Of a stretch of DNA of 64,000 nucleotides, positions 48,258 through 60,513 are shown one piece after another. The stretch's first letter is position 1. Each line of letters begins with the position of its first letter. Made by a program: the position numbers and the translations under genes. The stretch spans positions 6,076,001 through 6,140,000 of the forward strand of contig AP026546.1 of NCBI GenBank assembly GCA_026075535.2, read 5' to 3'. The notes under the pieces were generated by a model. That model searched no databases. It was not told the origin of the DNA and was given only the letters and a program-made list of their open reading frames with translations. This stretch comes from Tricholoma matsutake (Eukaryota; Basidiomycota; Agaricomycetes; Agaricales; Tricholomataceae).

Positions 48258-49651
48258 CTATCTCTGATTCATGGCGAAGAGCTGCAGGTATCGATCTTCC
48301 CACCCGTCCTCTCCGTACTTCGCTTGCAATAGCCAGTCGGTACGGTGAATGAACCTTTCATGGTCCCGATCATTGTAGTAATTATGTCCTCCGAGGGGGT
48401 AGTCAGGTGGATGCTTTGTACTTTGCATTGGAGGCGAAACGGTGAACAACGCATCCTCTGACGCTTCACGTGGAATGTGATACAATGATCCCTTGTCGAG
48501 ATACATAGCGTCTCTTGCAAAATGCCAATATCCAAAGCCATATGGTGGGAGAGTAGGTACACCTAAAAGGATAATCAGCTTTGATCCACTTCTCACGTAC
48601 GGGACGAACGAACCATCGTTATATGCTTTAACAGAGTACTCTGCGAGGGCACCTTGTCCGTGGACATTCTGAAACTTGTCTACCAATTCCCACCAATACT
48701 TCACCAAGGCTGGGCTTCCAGTTCGTGGGGCACCAAAAACGGCAATTTTTAAGATGCGCGGAAGGGGGGCGTCATTCACGCTACCGGCAGCAAGGAGGTC
48801 CATGGCTAGAAGATATGACACGCTACCACCCATGCTATGCCCTGTAAGTGCGATCTCCTCTACATCGTGCTCCTTCAGACCTTTGGCAATGGCGTCGAGA
48901 ACTGTGGATTTGATACCTTCGTAAAGACTCCAGAAGCCAGAATGCACCTCGCCTCGACCAGATGGATGTCTATCTTTCAATGTTCGTAGATCGTGAAAAG
49001 CGAGCTTGATTGACGATGTACCAGATATCCCGACAATCAATTGCTTCGTCGACGGACGATAGACAACATACCCGGGGAGCTCTGCAACACGACCTTTGAA
49101 ATGAGATATCACGACTGCACCACGGAGCGCTGTATATCCCTGTAACGGAAAGTCGGGCTTAAGGAGGACTTCAATATTGTTCAATAGGGAATCTATAGTG
49201 ATGACACGGCCACTATAAGCAGCCTCGGCAAATTGGCCTATACCGACAAGCATTTAGTCCAAGTGCTGCGTGTTGAATATCCTGAACTATAACACGCACC
49301 CAGCTCATCGAGCTCTACGCTTACCGCGTTGGAGACTAAATCGGCTTCAGTCAGAATATGTTTGGATCGCTTGGCTAGAAGTTTGAATATCCAGCGGAAA
49401 TTTAGGAGTTGTTCTGCAGCATAAAGCCGTCGGTGCTCCTTCGTAAGTTCATGCTCAGGAGAGCGGTCGAACATGGCGGCCACCTCTTCATAACGAGTTT
49501 GAAAGTAGGTCACAAACCTAGTCACACGATGAAATTACTGTGCTTACGTCATGATTAATGTTGTCTTATCGTTGACTCACAAGAGGATTGAGGACTTGAA
49601 AAATATCGAGCCGATGTAGGTGTACTTGGTTAGATTGAGCATGAGGTTCAT
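48258..49651 (-). CDS. class 3 lipase (alpha/beta-hydrolase)
   Basis: This is a triacylglycerol-lipase-like hydrolase. The central domain has YVVYRPSTKQLIVGISGT, SGFWSLYEGI and the nucleophile elbow TGHSMGGSVSYLLA with the catalytic Ser, then VFGAPRTGSPALVKYW. An Asp and a His needed for the triad are plausible in YNDGSFVPYV and HNYYNDRDH. Exon 1 (start 49651) encodes a hydrophobic N-terminus (YIGSIFFKSSILLFV) that could be a membrane anchor. The next exon has helical text with HELTKEHRRLY. Introns end at 49239-49299 and near the start. There is no classical cleavable signal peptide, so it is probably intracellular or membrane-attached. Substrate is unknown. Confidence 0.88.
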
Positions 49652-49868
49652 TGACTTCCAGTCCTTATGTGATTTGGAAACTTTCCGTTAGAATTTGTAA
49701 CCAAAGTGTATCGAACTTCTCGAAGCATTAACGTCCAAAGATAGGTCGTTTCTAGCTACTTTCTGGACTGCGACGTGCAAAACAGGTGAAAACTCTTCAA
49801 TGATGGCCCCTTCTATATAATCTTTCTCTGGTCTTTCTCCCCTCCTCCACTACTACTGTTCTCCCGCC
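49652..49868. promoter_or_regulatory. divergent promoter, lipase / seven-helix protein
   Basis: 217 bp separate the two divergent starts. A plus-strand TATATAA at 49814-49820 lies 49 nt before the ATG of the membrane-protein gene. No clear TATA was found for the lipase. Confidence 0.55.
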
Positions 49869-51599
49869 ATGGTCGAGTGGAATACACCAGAAGAGATTCA
49901 AAAAGATGGTGGTGCGCGACGCTCAACCTTTCTTCCTCGTTTGTCTTTTTCAAGCTTATAACAGAGGCATTTGCCAAATTTATGCATACTTTGCTGGGAC
50001 TGTACATGTTCGTCGCGCGTTTATAATATAACAGTCATAAATTTTGACCTAGCTGGAACAGTTGGGAATGGTTTACATCTTTGGATTTCGACTGGAAATA
50101 TATGTCCGGAAAAAGAGCATTTCGTTGGCCAATGGTATATTTCTTCTAGCTCCTGATCACATTCTACTACACTAACATGCCACCGCAACAGATGTTTTAC
50201 TTTTTGAATCGCTATTGTCTGCTCTTTGCAATGATAGGAATGTATGTCGTATGATTATTTTGTGTATATGAGGAATTGACGAAGATTCAGCGCAATTGCA
50301 CTGAATGTGATAACGTAAGCTCCGCTACTACTACGGCCGTATAGATGCTCAGGGGTCAACTCGTTTCACAGGGAAGTAAATTGTCAAGGGCTGTACACTT
50401 TCAACCAAGTACGTTATGCCAATATCCTATCTTGACATACTGACGTTTAACCCAGTGCTTCGGAAATGCTGCGATTGGCCTGGCTAGCATCAATCTCTCT
50501 CTCCGAACGTAAGTCATAAGCTCGTCTTAGACTTTATATCTCTTGTTAAAATTTCGACATTAGTATGGCTGTGTGGTCCCAGAGGTGGTATATTGTCATT
50601 CCGCTCATCGCTGTTATTCTTGGTCATTGGTCGCTCCTTCTTCACGGTCCGTATTTGCTTGGATGAGCCTACCTTCTCTCACCGCCAGATTGTAGGTGTT
50701 CTTTTGAAAGCAGTTTTTATCCCGGGGAAGGGTTGTGTTATTGTATCGACGGATAGTAACGTCCTGGCTGCCACATTCATTTACTCGATGATCTTCGACT
50801 TCACTGTTCTATCGCTAACTGGATGGAAGCTTTACTTTGGCTCTGGTTCTCGGTCGCGTCTGGTCACCCTCATTTTTCAGGATGGTTTGATATACTTTGC
50901 CATGGCGTACGTGTCCTGCCTACTCCATCACGCCTGGCGCTTTAACTAAGCTACATTGTGACAGGTTCTTGGCCAATCTGATTGCAACGGTAAAGCACTC
51001 ACTTCCCCAACACCTCGACATGAGCTCCCGGCTGATTGTGGGCTTTTTGATCACCAGGTTTTCATGCTTCTCGACCTTAACCCGGTGATGTCGATAATCG
51101 CCAACGTTCCCGCTGCCGTCGCGTCTACTGTAAAACGTCACCCCCAATCTTAGTATCATTTCTCATATTTTGGCTGAGCAGATCGTAGCATGTCGCGCTG
51201 TGCGCCGACTAACGCAATACACTTTTCAAGGGCCGGAAATGTTTGGGTGAGTTGCTTTTCTATATATATCAAATTGACTTATCGCTATTACTGTGTTACT
51301 TTAGCTCTCAAAGCACAGGATTGGCCTTTCGCTCCGGCGCCGCCACCTTTCTGCGGCCCAAGCTTTCGAAAGTCACTACTATGCCCGCTGAAGGTGTCCA
51401 TGTTCAGGTGCCTACTCATTTGTGTAGACCTCTGTCACGTTTACCTCTGACTCAGACGCAGATGGAAACTTTTGAAACCCCGTCTGATAAGTCTTACATG
51501 GAGTTCGACGCATCTGGCAATATCGTCAAGGCTTCTGACTTCGACATCGACCCAGAGGCTCAGGGAATCAGTGAAAAATTTAATCGACCACCCTACTAA
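49869..51599 (+). CDS. seven-helix integral membrane protein of unknown function
   Basis: It starts MVEWNTPEEIQKDG and has about seven hydrophobic segments spread over the first ~300 residues. Visible blocks include AFAKFMHTLLGLY, SLDFDW, FYFLNRYCLLFAMIG, NCQGLYTFNQCFGNAAIGLASINLSLRTMAVW, IPLIAVILGHWSLLLHG, NVLAATFIYSMIFDF, LVTLIFQDGLIYFAMAFLANL and MSIIANVPAAVASTIVACRAVRRL. The C-terminal ~110 residues are soluble and Ser/Thr-rich, ending EKFNRPPY. About ten short introns join in phase. The build is receptor-like, and similar proteins seem frequent in Agaricomycetes, but ligand and signalling are unknown. I do not call it a G-protein-coupled receptor. Confidence 0.82.
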
Positions 51600-52916
51600 A
51601 CGATCCTCAAGCGTCACCGGTCACATGCCCCTTCATAAAATCAACAACCTTCTCTGATGAGTGCTTGAAGTTGTTCGTGCTGTCATTCATTTTTTTAAGT
51701 CTCGTTCCGCTTTGCATCTCGCACTTCTTTTTCTTTTGATCGTCTGAAAAATATCGCTCCTAGTGCAAGAGCCCGGGAATCGTCGCTTCTTCAATGCCCG
51801 TCGTGTATCATCGTTTTCTCTGCACTTCTTTTGCTGTCACCAGTGTTTGTTTTTTTCGTCCGGTATCAGTATTACTTATTCTTGTAACCAGCAATCGATC
51901 AGGAACACTTGGACAACAATACGTCACGGTTGTATACGTATGTAACATTACCGATTAGATTTGCGTAAGAAGTTTAAAAATGTGTAGTTCCGACGATCCA
52001 TCATTCAAATTCTAGAAACTGTCTGAGTGTATGACCGATTTTGTCGGTTCTCGCGCAACTTCTGTCCTGATATCAACAATACTTAACATGCGTGGTCGCG
52101 CATCGAAACCGGCTGCTCCATGGGGAGAACGCTCTCAGGATAATTTAATTTGGAGTACGTATATATTCAAGTTGCTGGCTGGACCTACGCCAACCCTCGT
52201 TAGTAGGCACAAAGCCACCACTGGCAGAGGCATGACCAGATTTCAGGGAACGGAATGAACAAAACTTCAAGCTACTGGGTCTCAAACGACTCGCAAAGGA
52301 GAATACTACAAGTAATACATCTTGAATAGAGTTCAAGTTGCGGCTCAGGCTCTTGAAGTCCAACGACTAAACAACGAATTACGTGCCGTGGAGTTTCCCT
52401 GGGTGATGCCTCGGAGAAGTTCAAGACTCCAACCTGAAGTTACTATTGTCGCGTAGCTGCGCACAAGTGGTTCATAAGAGTATGTGGGCTTCAAGTTGAT
52501 GATATTTAAAAAGAAATGAGAGAAAAAAGAGGAGAGTGACCAAGAAAAGACGAGCGTGAAAGGATATCGGAGACCCTTCGTAGTAGTAAGTGATAGGCTT
52601 TTGTTCACTATATCGTAGGAACTCTCGTTATGTGGCGTTGTCCATGGCGGGTTTTGAGCGGCTCCAAAGCGTTAAGGCCTGTATTTACCGCGGCACCTCT
52701 CACGACGGCCAGACAAGCCTGGTAGATCAACCGTGTCAGTCGATCGAGATATTGAAGTTAAACGTTAAGTTTGCACCCCTCACATCAAAATACACCTGCT
52801 GAAGACTACTGGAATATGTAGAGTCATCTCCGAGGTCACTCAGCGGCGTAGGTGTTGAATGCTGTTTGGCACTACTTTGTGAACCAAATAACTAACCCAG
52901 ACCGTCTCGAACGTGT
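51600..52916. other. intergenic, no gene seen
   Basis: About 1.3 kb. It is rich in T and C runs near 51690-51850. The open frames (for example 52031-52258) are short and featureless. The right end should hold the promoter of the very large gene. Confidence 0.5.
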
Positions 52917-55900
52917 ATGGCTCCCAAAGGCGATGGCAGTAAACGAAATCCTGTTCGCATTTTCTCCTTCGATACTTTCAGAACTTCATTTTCACGAAGC
53001 TCGTACGACCAGCCGGAACATGACCTTGGGGGTGAGTCGAAGCCCTCGATAGACCAGTTTCCCGAAACACATGATCGAGGAAACGGAGAAGCAGCAGATC
53101 AGAATTGGACAGACAAGGAGCTGGTTGAGTCTTCTAGGACTACTCAAGAGTTCTTATCATCAAGTGTGCCAGAACGGAGCGTCGACCTTCGCCAGCCTAC
53201 GCCTGTGAACTTTGACAGACCAGAAAGACGGGAAGGCCCTTATTCGGTATCTCGACCTAGAGCACGCTGGCAGCATCTTCGAGAGCATGTAATTGGGGCC
53301 TCAACTCGTTCAACTACCCCACCGATCGTCCCGCCGCAATCTTCTTCCACTAACTCTCATACCTTACTACCTCCTCCACGGGCTCAGACACCTAAGCCTT
53401 CTCGATTGGCTAGACTTGGGTTTCGCCATATTGTAGAGCAGGCTCGCGAGCTTGAAGTCGACGACACCCGCAAATTTGCAGCTGAGCTACAGAACATTTG
53501 TTGGACTATCCGGTCGGGAGAAGGCCACAGGGTTAAAGTAGACAGCGAACAGACGGGATCATCTCTAAATTTCCCATTCATGTCCACATCGACACTTTCT
53601 ACAATGGGTAGCTCGAGCGTAGACAACTTAACGGTTGGCAGTAACAAAAAATCTGAAATTCGGCGACCACAGTCTTTGCAATCGCTGGCTCTTGCTCAAC
53701 ACTCTCTGCCATCGATACGGCCTCTCCATCAGTCGCTGTCGCAACACGCGACCCCGTCTGTGAATAGGCCACTCCCTCCATCGAGCCTTCCACTGGAAGC
53801 CCTGGTACTTTCGACTCTGCTCATGCCATTTACGACTTTTGAAACAGGCGTACATGTGGAAGATGAAATGTGGTTATCAGTGGAAACCTTCGACTTGCTC
53901 ACTCGAACCTGGCCCCCGACCAACGAAGTGAGTGCATCCTCCGCTGGTGATGTGCGACTCTGATAGAACATACAGGTAGCAGGAATTGAGCGTTGTTTAT
54001 GGTGTTGTAAAGCCGCTTTGATGCCGTCGACGTCTAGGACGCAGATTCTAGTTTTTCTCAGGGCTCTCCTGGACTCCAGCGAAAGAAGATATTTTGCAAC
54101 CAAGCTAGACACCTTTCAAACCCTTGCTCAGGGCTTATTTTCCCTTCTGCCTGCCCTGAGTCACCCTTCTTCAGCTGCCACTGCCCTAGATGACTCTCAA
54201 GCACTGCATGACGTTATTGATAAACTTCGTTCTGGACTGTGTGGGAATCCAGATGCCGACTCTGTCCAGAGCGAATACAATACTATTAGATCACCAAAGG
54301 AAAAATTTGATCTGCTCAGATCGGCGCTGCTCTTGGATTCTCTGTCTAAATGCCTTGAGCAATGTACTGATGATGCTCGACTATGGTTGTTGCAAAATTC
54401 CTTGGAGGTATGCAACCGTTCTCGCTAACTGCGCCCTGTCTATCCTGATGTACGTCTGCCAAGCAAAATTGGATTGGCCTTTCAGGGGGGTTGCATTTTA
54501 CGCCGCTGCTGGCAGCAATTCATGCTCGCACTCTGAAAACCCTTGGTCGCGCATTGCTGATCTCATTGTCTGTGCCTGTTGACCAGCATATCTCCATTTC
54601 TAGAGCACAAATCATCACTCGACTACTACGGACTAAGATCATACCAGAGATGGATGCCCTCGATTACATTGTTTCAGATGCAAGGATATTAGTCGTAAAG
54701 ATTATCCTCGCGTTGATTCGCAACGATAGATCGAAACCGGCTACCAAATGGAGCATTTATATTATCTGTCAGTGGTACGAGGGGTCTACCATGTGGAGGT
54801 CCAGCGTTGAGGAAACCTTACGAAGCCTTGTGAGACATTATGTAACGGACATCTTTGTGATGTCTTGACTGACCTATTTTTATTTGAAGATAGCGGGCAG
54901 CGATTGGACAAATCTGCTGGACACATTATCTTTGCTTGTCAGTGTTTTCCCCGATGAACCTAGAAAACCATTAGTGGCATTTGCCCTTCCACTCCTGCAC
55001 GATGTACGTGGTTTGTGCAGTAGTTTTTCTGATTGATAAGGAATTCTTATGCAGCGACTGGTTGAAGAGCCACCAGCATACCCGTGCAACCTTCTCACGA
55101 ATCTCCTTGATACGATCGCTCGGCTTTATCCTCAAGTATTTTACAAACTTCTCTTCTCTTGTGCCACGTCTTCCAAGGAGTTCACTGTCGTTAATCATCT
55201 CTGCGCAATGGTTGTTGTTTCAAAATTCCTTCCGGATTTTTGGATACGAGATGCTGAGATGACGGCGGTCGCACTAATGGGTGATATTAGCGGGAAGAAG
55301 GCGACAATGTCGGAGGACTCAAGGACGATGTCTTGGACAAAAGCGAGACTAGGACAATGTGTTCTCTTGGTAGAATTGATCGGGCACCTTCAGGCTGCCC
55401 GTCATAAAAAGGAAGCATCTCCGGTGAGCCTATGCCATCTCATCCATGTCCACCAGTTGTCTCATTGGTGATATGCTCTGGCTCGAAGAACTCCGATAGT
55501 TCTCTTATGGAGACATTTAAATTTGCACTAGCATTGGAAGCTAGGCTTGGAATTTTACTTGATGCTAAAGTAAGTGAACGGTCTGTCTCCATAAAATGTA
55601 CTGAGAGGTTTCAAGGAACAAACTGCTTTGATAACCCCTCCGTCTCAAAGGCTGCTTTTCTGCATGCTTTTTCGAGAGATCAGGTTACTAACGCGATCAC
55701 TCAAACCGTACGTCAGAGTATCAGCCGTCTTCTGCGATCCTCTCAAATTTGATTCACAGTGCCACTTGGCTATCGCGTGTAATTTTGTGGTTTATTGATG
55801 TTCACTTAGATGATGATCCTGAAGAGGAAGAAATGCGCACCGTTGGTCAGATACGAGGATTGTATGCTGCTGCCCACGATAGCTTGCGCTCTCCACACCA

Positions 55901-58900
55901 GGTATTCATGGCCAATCTTCTGTGTGGGTAATTCATTGATAACATATTAGCGACGGAGTACCGTGCTCCTTTCAAAAACTTTGGAAAGATCCTCTCAACT
56001 TGATGTTTCATCTAGCGGCGATAACGTAGACCTTGCTGCCATATTTGGCGGTAAATCGGCGTTACTTGGTTCCCTCACAAAGGGCTTTGTAGGGAAGGCC
56101 ATGAAGCTGTATGTTACTATGTCAACCTTATTGACGTCCAGCGATTATCGACGGCTTGGTCCACACCTATGGGAACAGATTCGGAGTGAGAATGATTCCT
56201 CTTTGACGGCATCAGTTTGTTTCTCCTGTGTGCCCTTTCGGAATACCTTCTCATTCTATCTCTTGGACATAGGTCTGTTTTCTAATAATGCAATGCGCGG
56301 AAAAGACCCCTTTAGATCTGCTAGCCATAATGGAGGTTGATCTTCAAAGGTATTTCATCTGGCACGTAAGACACAAAAGCTAATGTCAAATGCATCGCAT
56401 TTCAGTTCTAATAATGCCACGAAGTTGGCTGCCCTGCAAAAGATTAGCATCCTTACAAATTGGCGGTTCCAAATAATGTCCCAACATGTTATCACCGATC
56501 GGTCGCACCGTCCATTCAAACTGGCCCGTGGCCCCCTTCCATTTGTTGCGACCGATATCGGCTCGAGTGTTTATGTGCGTGACGAGGATCCCAACGAAAC
56601 GAAAGATAATCTTCCTTCCGAGCTGAGGAAGCGTTTGGTAGAGATTGGCTGGGATCAGGATGATACACCGGTGAATCAGCAGCTAGAATGGATAAGAACG
56701 CCTATGTCACTCCTGCCTACGCATCAGCTTGATCATCTGGACAGCGCAACGCTTGAAATAATCCCAACATCACCGTCTTCACCAAACTCGAATTTGATGA
56801 CCTCATTAGGAGATAAGGTCGAAGAGACAACTAGATTACTCAGGCGTAATTCTTCCACAGGTGGCCCTATTCATAGCTTGAAGCGTCGAGCCATCTTCGT
56901 TCCATCACTAACTGCTATTTTTCCCCGACTTGCATCTTTGGTGTTTGATGCAAATTACACCGTTGCTTTCGCAGCCCGAGGGATTATCATAGATCTCATG
57001 CGAAATGATCCTGCTCTCCTCGTTCGTCCAATTTTGGATCTGTTCGTCGAGGATCAAAAGGATATGCACTCTGCCATGTCGGGCATCAACGCATTTCTGC
57101 ATGTGCAAAGGATTCTGCCATCTCCGATGTCTCATTATTTGTTCAACCACCTGGCAGGCTTCTTGAAATATAGTTCTCGACATTCTGACGCAAACACTGC
57201 CCTTGAAGATTTTGCTCATACTGTGACTGTATTAGCCAAGCTGGCGACTCAAGTTAGTGGTCTGTCAATGCGTGAAATTCGTCGTGCAAAAATTGAACCA
57301 CTTCTTATTCCTTCGGGGTCTCTGTGGTTTCCATCATCGGCTCCCATTGGCCCAATGTTTCCGAGGGGTCCCGGCTCAGTGCATGATCCCTTTGACGTTC
57401 TTGCTCCTGATCTGGTCTCGGTGATCATGATCCGCACTTCACAAAACCTACTGTTTTTGTCAATGCTGAAGCGGAATCGACAAGACGTCCAGCTAGTTCG
57501 GAAAAACATGTCACAACTTGTTCTTCCATCTGCGAGGCGTCCCCTCGTCGCAGAAGCCCTTGAATTATCAGACTTCGCTCCCAACAAGTCGCACAGGACT
57601 GAAGACAACACAAGTCTCACCGGACTATCATTGATATTATCGCGCAGCTATCTTCTCCTCGTGGCCCAAGTATTCAGGTCTATGCCCCGGCACCTCAACG
57701 ACCGCAACGAGTTTGCGGTCTTTGTAGATGGGCTTAACAAGATTTTGTTGGCACATGGGGACGACATCGGTATAGTTAGTCAAGTTATGATAGGTCCGTA
57801 TCCCATTATGCAAGTTCATTCCACTGAACTGATATTCGTGCTAGCCCTCATGGTTGCAAGTACTCGATTCCGCAGACTGTTCACGTCTGGTGGCGGATAT
57901 GGTCTCTTCATGCCAGCGGTCATCAAAGTTTACGCAGAGTCGGAAGGCCACTCAGGTATAAGACTGGCCGTTGAGTATGCAATTAATAGGTTTTTTGCCC
58001 TTCACAAGGACACCTTCCTCTTCCAATCTTTGGACGCTATAGCTCCCATTGTGATGTTACCTGAGATAGAAGAGGCCTTGCTGGCCAAGAACATCTATAA
58101 TTTGTTTTCTGCATTACGCAGAGGCGTTTTGCCCTCGACCCCGGATCCGGCGGGAATTCACAACGCAAACAAGCTCCAGGAACGTGAGGCCCTCATTGCA
58201 AGCACTGCGGAAGAGAAGCCGCAAACCTTCTTAGCATTACTCCGCCGGCCTCAAGGCCAAGATCATATCTCGATTGACTTACCCGAAGAATATGAATCAA
58301 GTCGACTTGGAATTGACAATTTCGTCCGGCTCTTCCTGACGGTCATCGCTCATGACCTTTCCATCGTCCGAGCAGAGCGGTTCTTGCGATTGTTTCGACA
58401 TATTGCGCCGTATCTCTACCATGCCTCTTCGTCCGCAAGAACTGTTCTGCAAGAAGGGATCGATGCACTTGGTGTGGTTCTCAGCAGAGCTTCTGTCAAA
58501 GTCAAGCCTGCGGACAGTCCATTGACCCAACCTGACAGTATTCGTGAGGGTGCTATGCACACGGAGGTTATGCTAGACAGCGAACTCCTCGGAAAGTCTG
58601 GACCACCCAGCGACATCCTGTCCATGCGACTTGATTACCTGTCGTTAATTGCTGCCTTCACCCGTGCTGGCGGGCAGCTGTCGCAACCTTCTACACTTCG
58701 AGTAATAGATCTCGTTCGGATGATGCTCAAGGATTCAAACCATGTTAACGACGCTATTTCAAGATTCTTTGCGGACTTTACCCGCCACTCGCTTCTTCGT
58801 GAGAGTGCTCCCAGTGTCAAAACGGTAGTCTCTTTTCTCAAGGACCTGGTGCCTGTCATAGGCGGACATATGACTGTGGTAGATTTTACTGGCGTGTTTG

Positions 58901-60321
58901 AAACGATTACAAGCCTTGCATACAATCCCATGTACGCTAACGAGCCGTCATTCTCGCACGTTGTAGTCACCCAGATATGCACAGCAGAATTGGCAGCTTG
59001 CGAACTGGCAGCGTCGGAGAATCTTCTCCTATCGTTTCCCTGTCGCTCCAGTCTCATTGCTTTGCTGGGACAAGCAGTTTTTCTACGCGGCGCTAACATT
59101 ATCCCTGAGCTGGAAAAGCAGACTGCTTCTTACGACTTTCTTACTGGCGTGGTCTTTCCATTCGTCATGTCGCTCAAAACAGGAAGAGACCTCCTGTCGG
59201 ATGGTCTACGAACAGAAGATTTGCATCGTGATACCTTAACAAGCGCTTGGATTCGATTGCTATGGTACTCGATGTCTGCTTGCGGAGACATTACAAGGCG
59301 TTCTGAACGGTCGAAGTCCCATAGCAGGACCCGTTCAAATGACTCACAGCGTTTCCAGCGCCCAACATTCATCATGGCTCTGCAGATATTGAAGATAATC
59401 GTTGTTCGTGCTGAACCTGATCTTACCTCATATCTCCCTGGACTCTGGGCCCGTATAGCTTCTTTCTTAAAGCCCATTCTAGGGGACGGCGATGCAACCT
59501 TTTCCACCCGTGCTCACGACATCTCTCCCTCTCTTTCACCAGCAGCATCATCTAGTACAAGCGGACACTTTGACCCGTTCCCATTGTCTTCAGCGGGTGC
59601 GCGCGGCTGGCCGTCGAATAGTACTTCCTTTTCGAGTCCCCGAACGATCGACTACGCCCTGTGGTCATTTCTGGAGTTGCTCTGCCTATACCGCAACCCC
59701 CTTATGCTGCAGATGCGAATATTAGTTTTCGAGAAAATTGTTGAGCTCGACCAGGAGTTGCGACATCAACAGGGCATGCACACTCTTGGCAGTCGCCCTG
59801 TCTCAGTGTTCTCCAAGCCCCGAAGGCGAGCGTCTGGGCTTCCATCGCCCCATTCCTCACCAGGACTGAGCCCCTCTCAATCCTTTCCCCACGACTCTCC
59901 ATTTTCTTTCGACGCCGGTTACAACAATCCCTCAAGCTCGCCTTCCCACGCTTCCAATCATCTCAAGATCACACACCTGGGACCTATCCCGATATCTGCA
60001 TTCGGACGTGCGCTTTCCGGAGGAGGCAGCACGCCGGGCATGGATGCTGTGGCGAGAGCGACCAAGATCAAGTCATTGACTCTTGTTCGGGCGACATATA
60101 GAAGGATCCGGACAGTGCAGCATTATATGGGGTATCAGCTCATGCTTCCAATGCCGCAGAGCCACGAGATGGACGCAGATGAAGTGTTTCCGACTGCGTG
60201 GACGAGGAAGCAGGCACTGGATGCGATCATTCAGGAGACGAGAGAACTGATGGAGGAGTTCGACGAAGCGAATCGGACAGTGCATAATGGTGTCGATGTG
60301 GTGGATCCCTTTGTGGCATAG
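52917..60321 (+). CDS. very large helical-repeat protein, tentatively UNC80-like
   Basis: About ten exons join to a protein of roughly 2,200 residues; the last exon (from about 56370) alone has ~1,310 codons. The N-terminus is Ser/Pro/Arg-rich. Most of the rest looks alpha-helical in a HEAT/armadillo manner (for example GGLHFTPLLAAIHARTLKTL, EFTVVNHLCAMVVVSKFLPDFW). Landmarks include NWRFQIMSQHVITDRSHRPFKL, PLPFVATDIGSS, IPSGSLWFPSSAPIGPMFP and LWSFLELLCLYRNPLMLQMRI. The C-terminal part has a Ser/Pro linker and TRELMEEFDEANR. My best guess is a fungal relative of UNC80, a scaffold of the NALCN/Cch1-type cation channel; furry/Tao3-type proteins are the alternative. The exon at 54457 was fixed by a CCAAG acceptor that keeps QNWIGLSGGLHF in frame. 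Confidence 0.6.
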
Positions 60322-60513
60322 TCACTTGAGAAGTATGTATGTTCTCCATCATAACTAAATCAGGAAGCGGGAGGCGGGTTGAAACTTAAACTGCCGGAAA
60401 AGGATTTGTTAGCCGCCATCGCCGAAAGCGGATAGTCACGAGCCTAGCCAATATATCATTCGTTTTCATGATGCTGACAATAACCTAATTCTCACTCTCT
60501 CGCGCAGTCAAAG

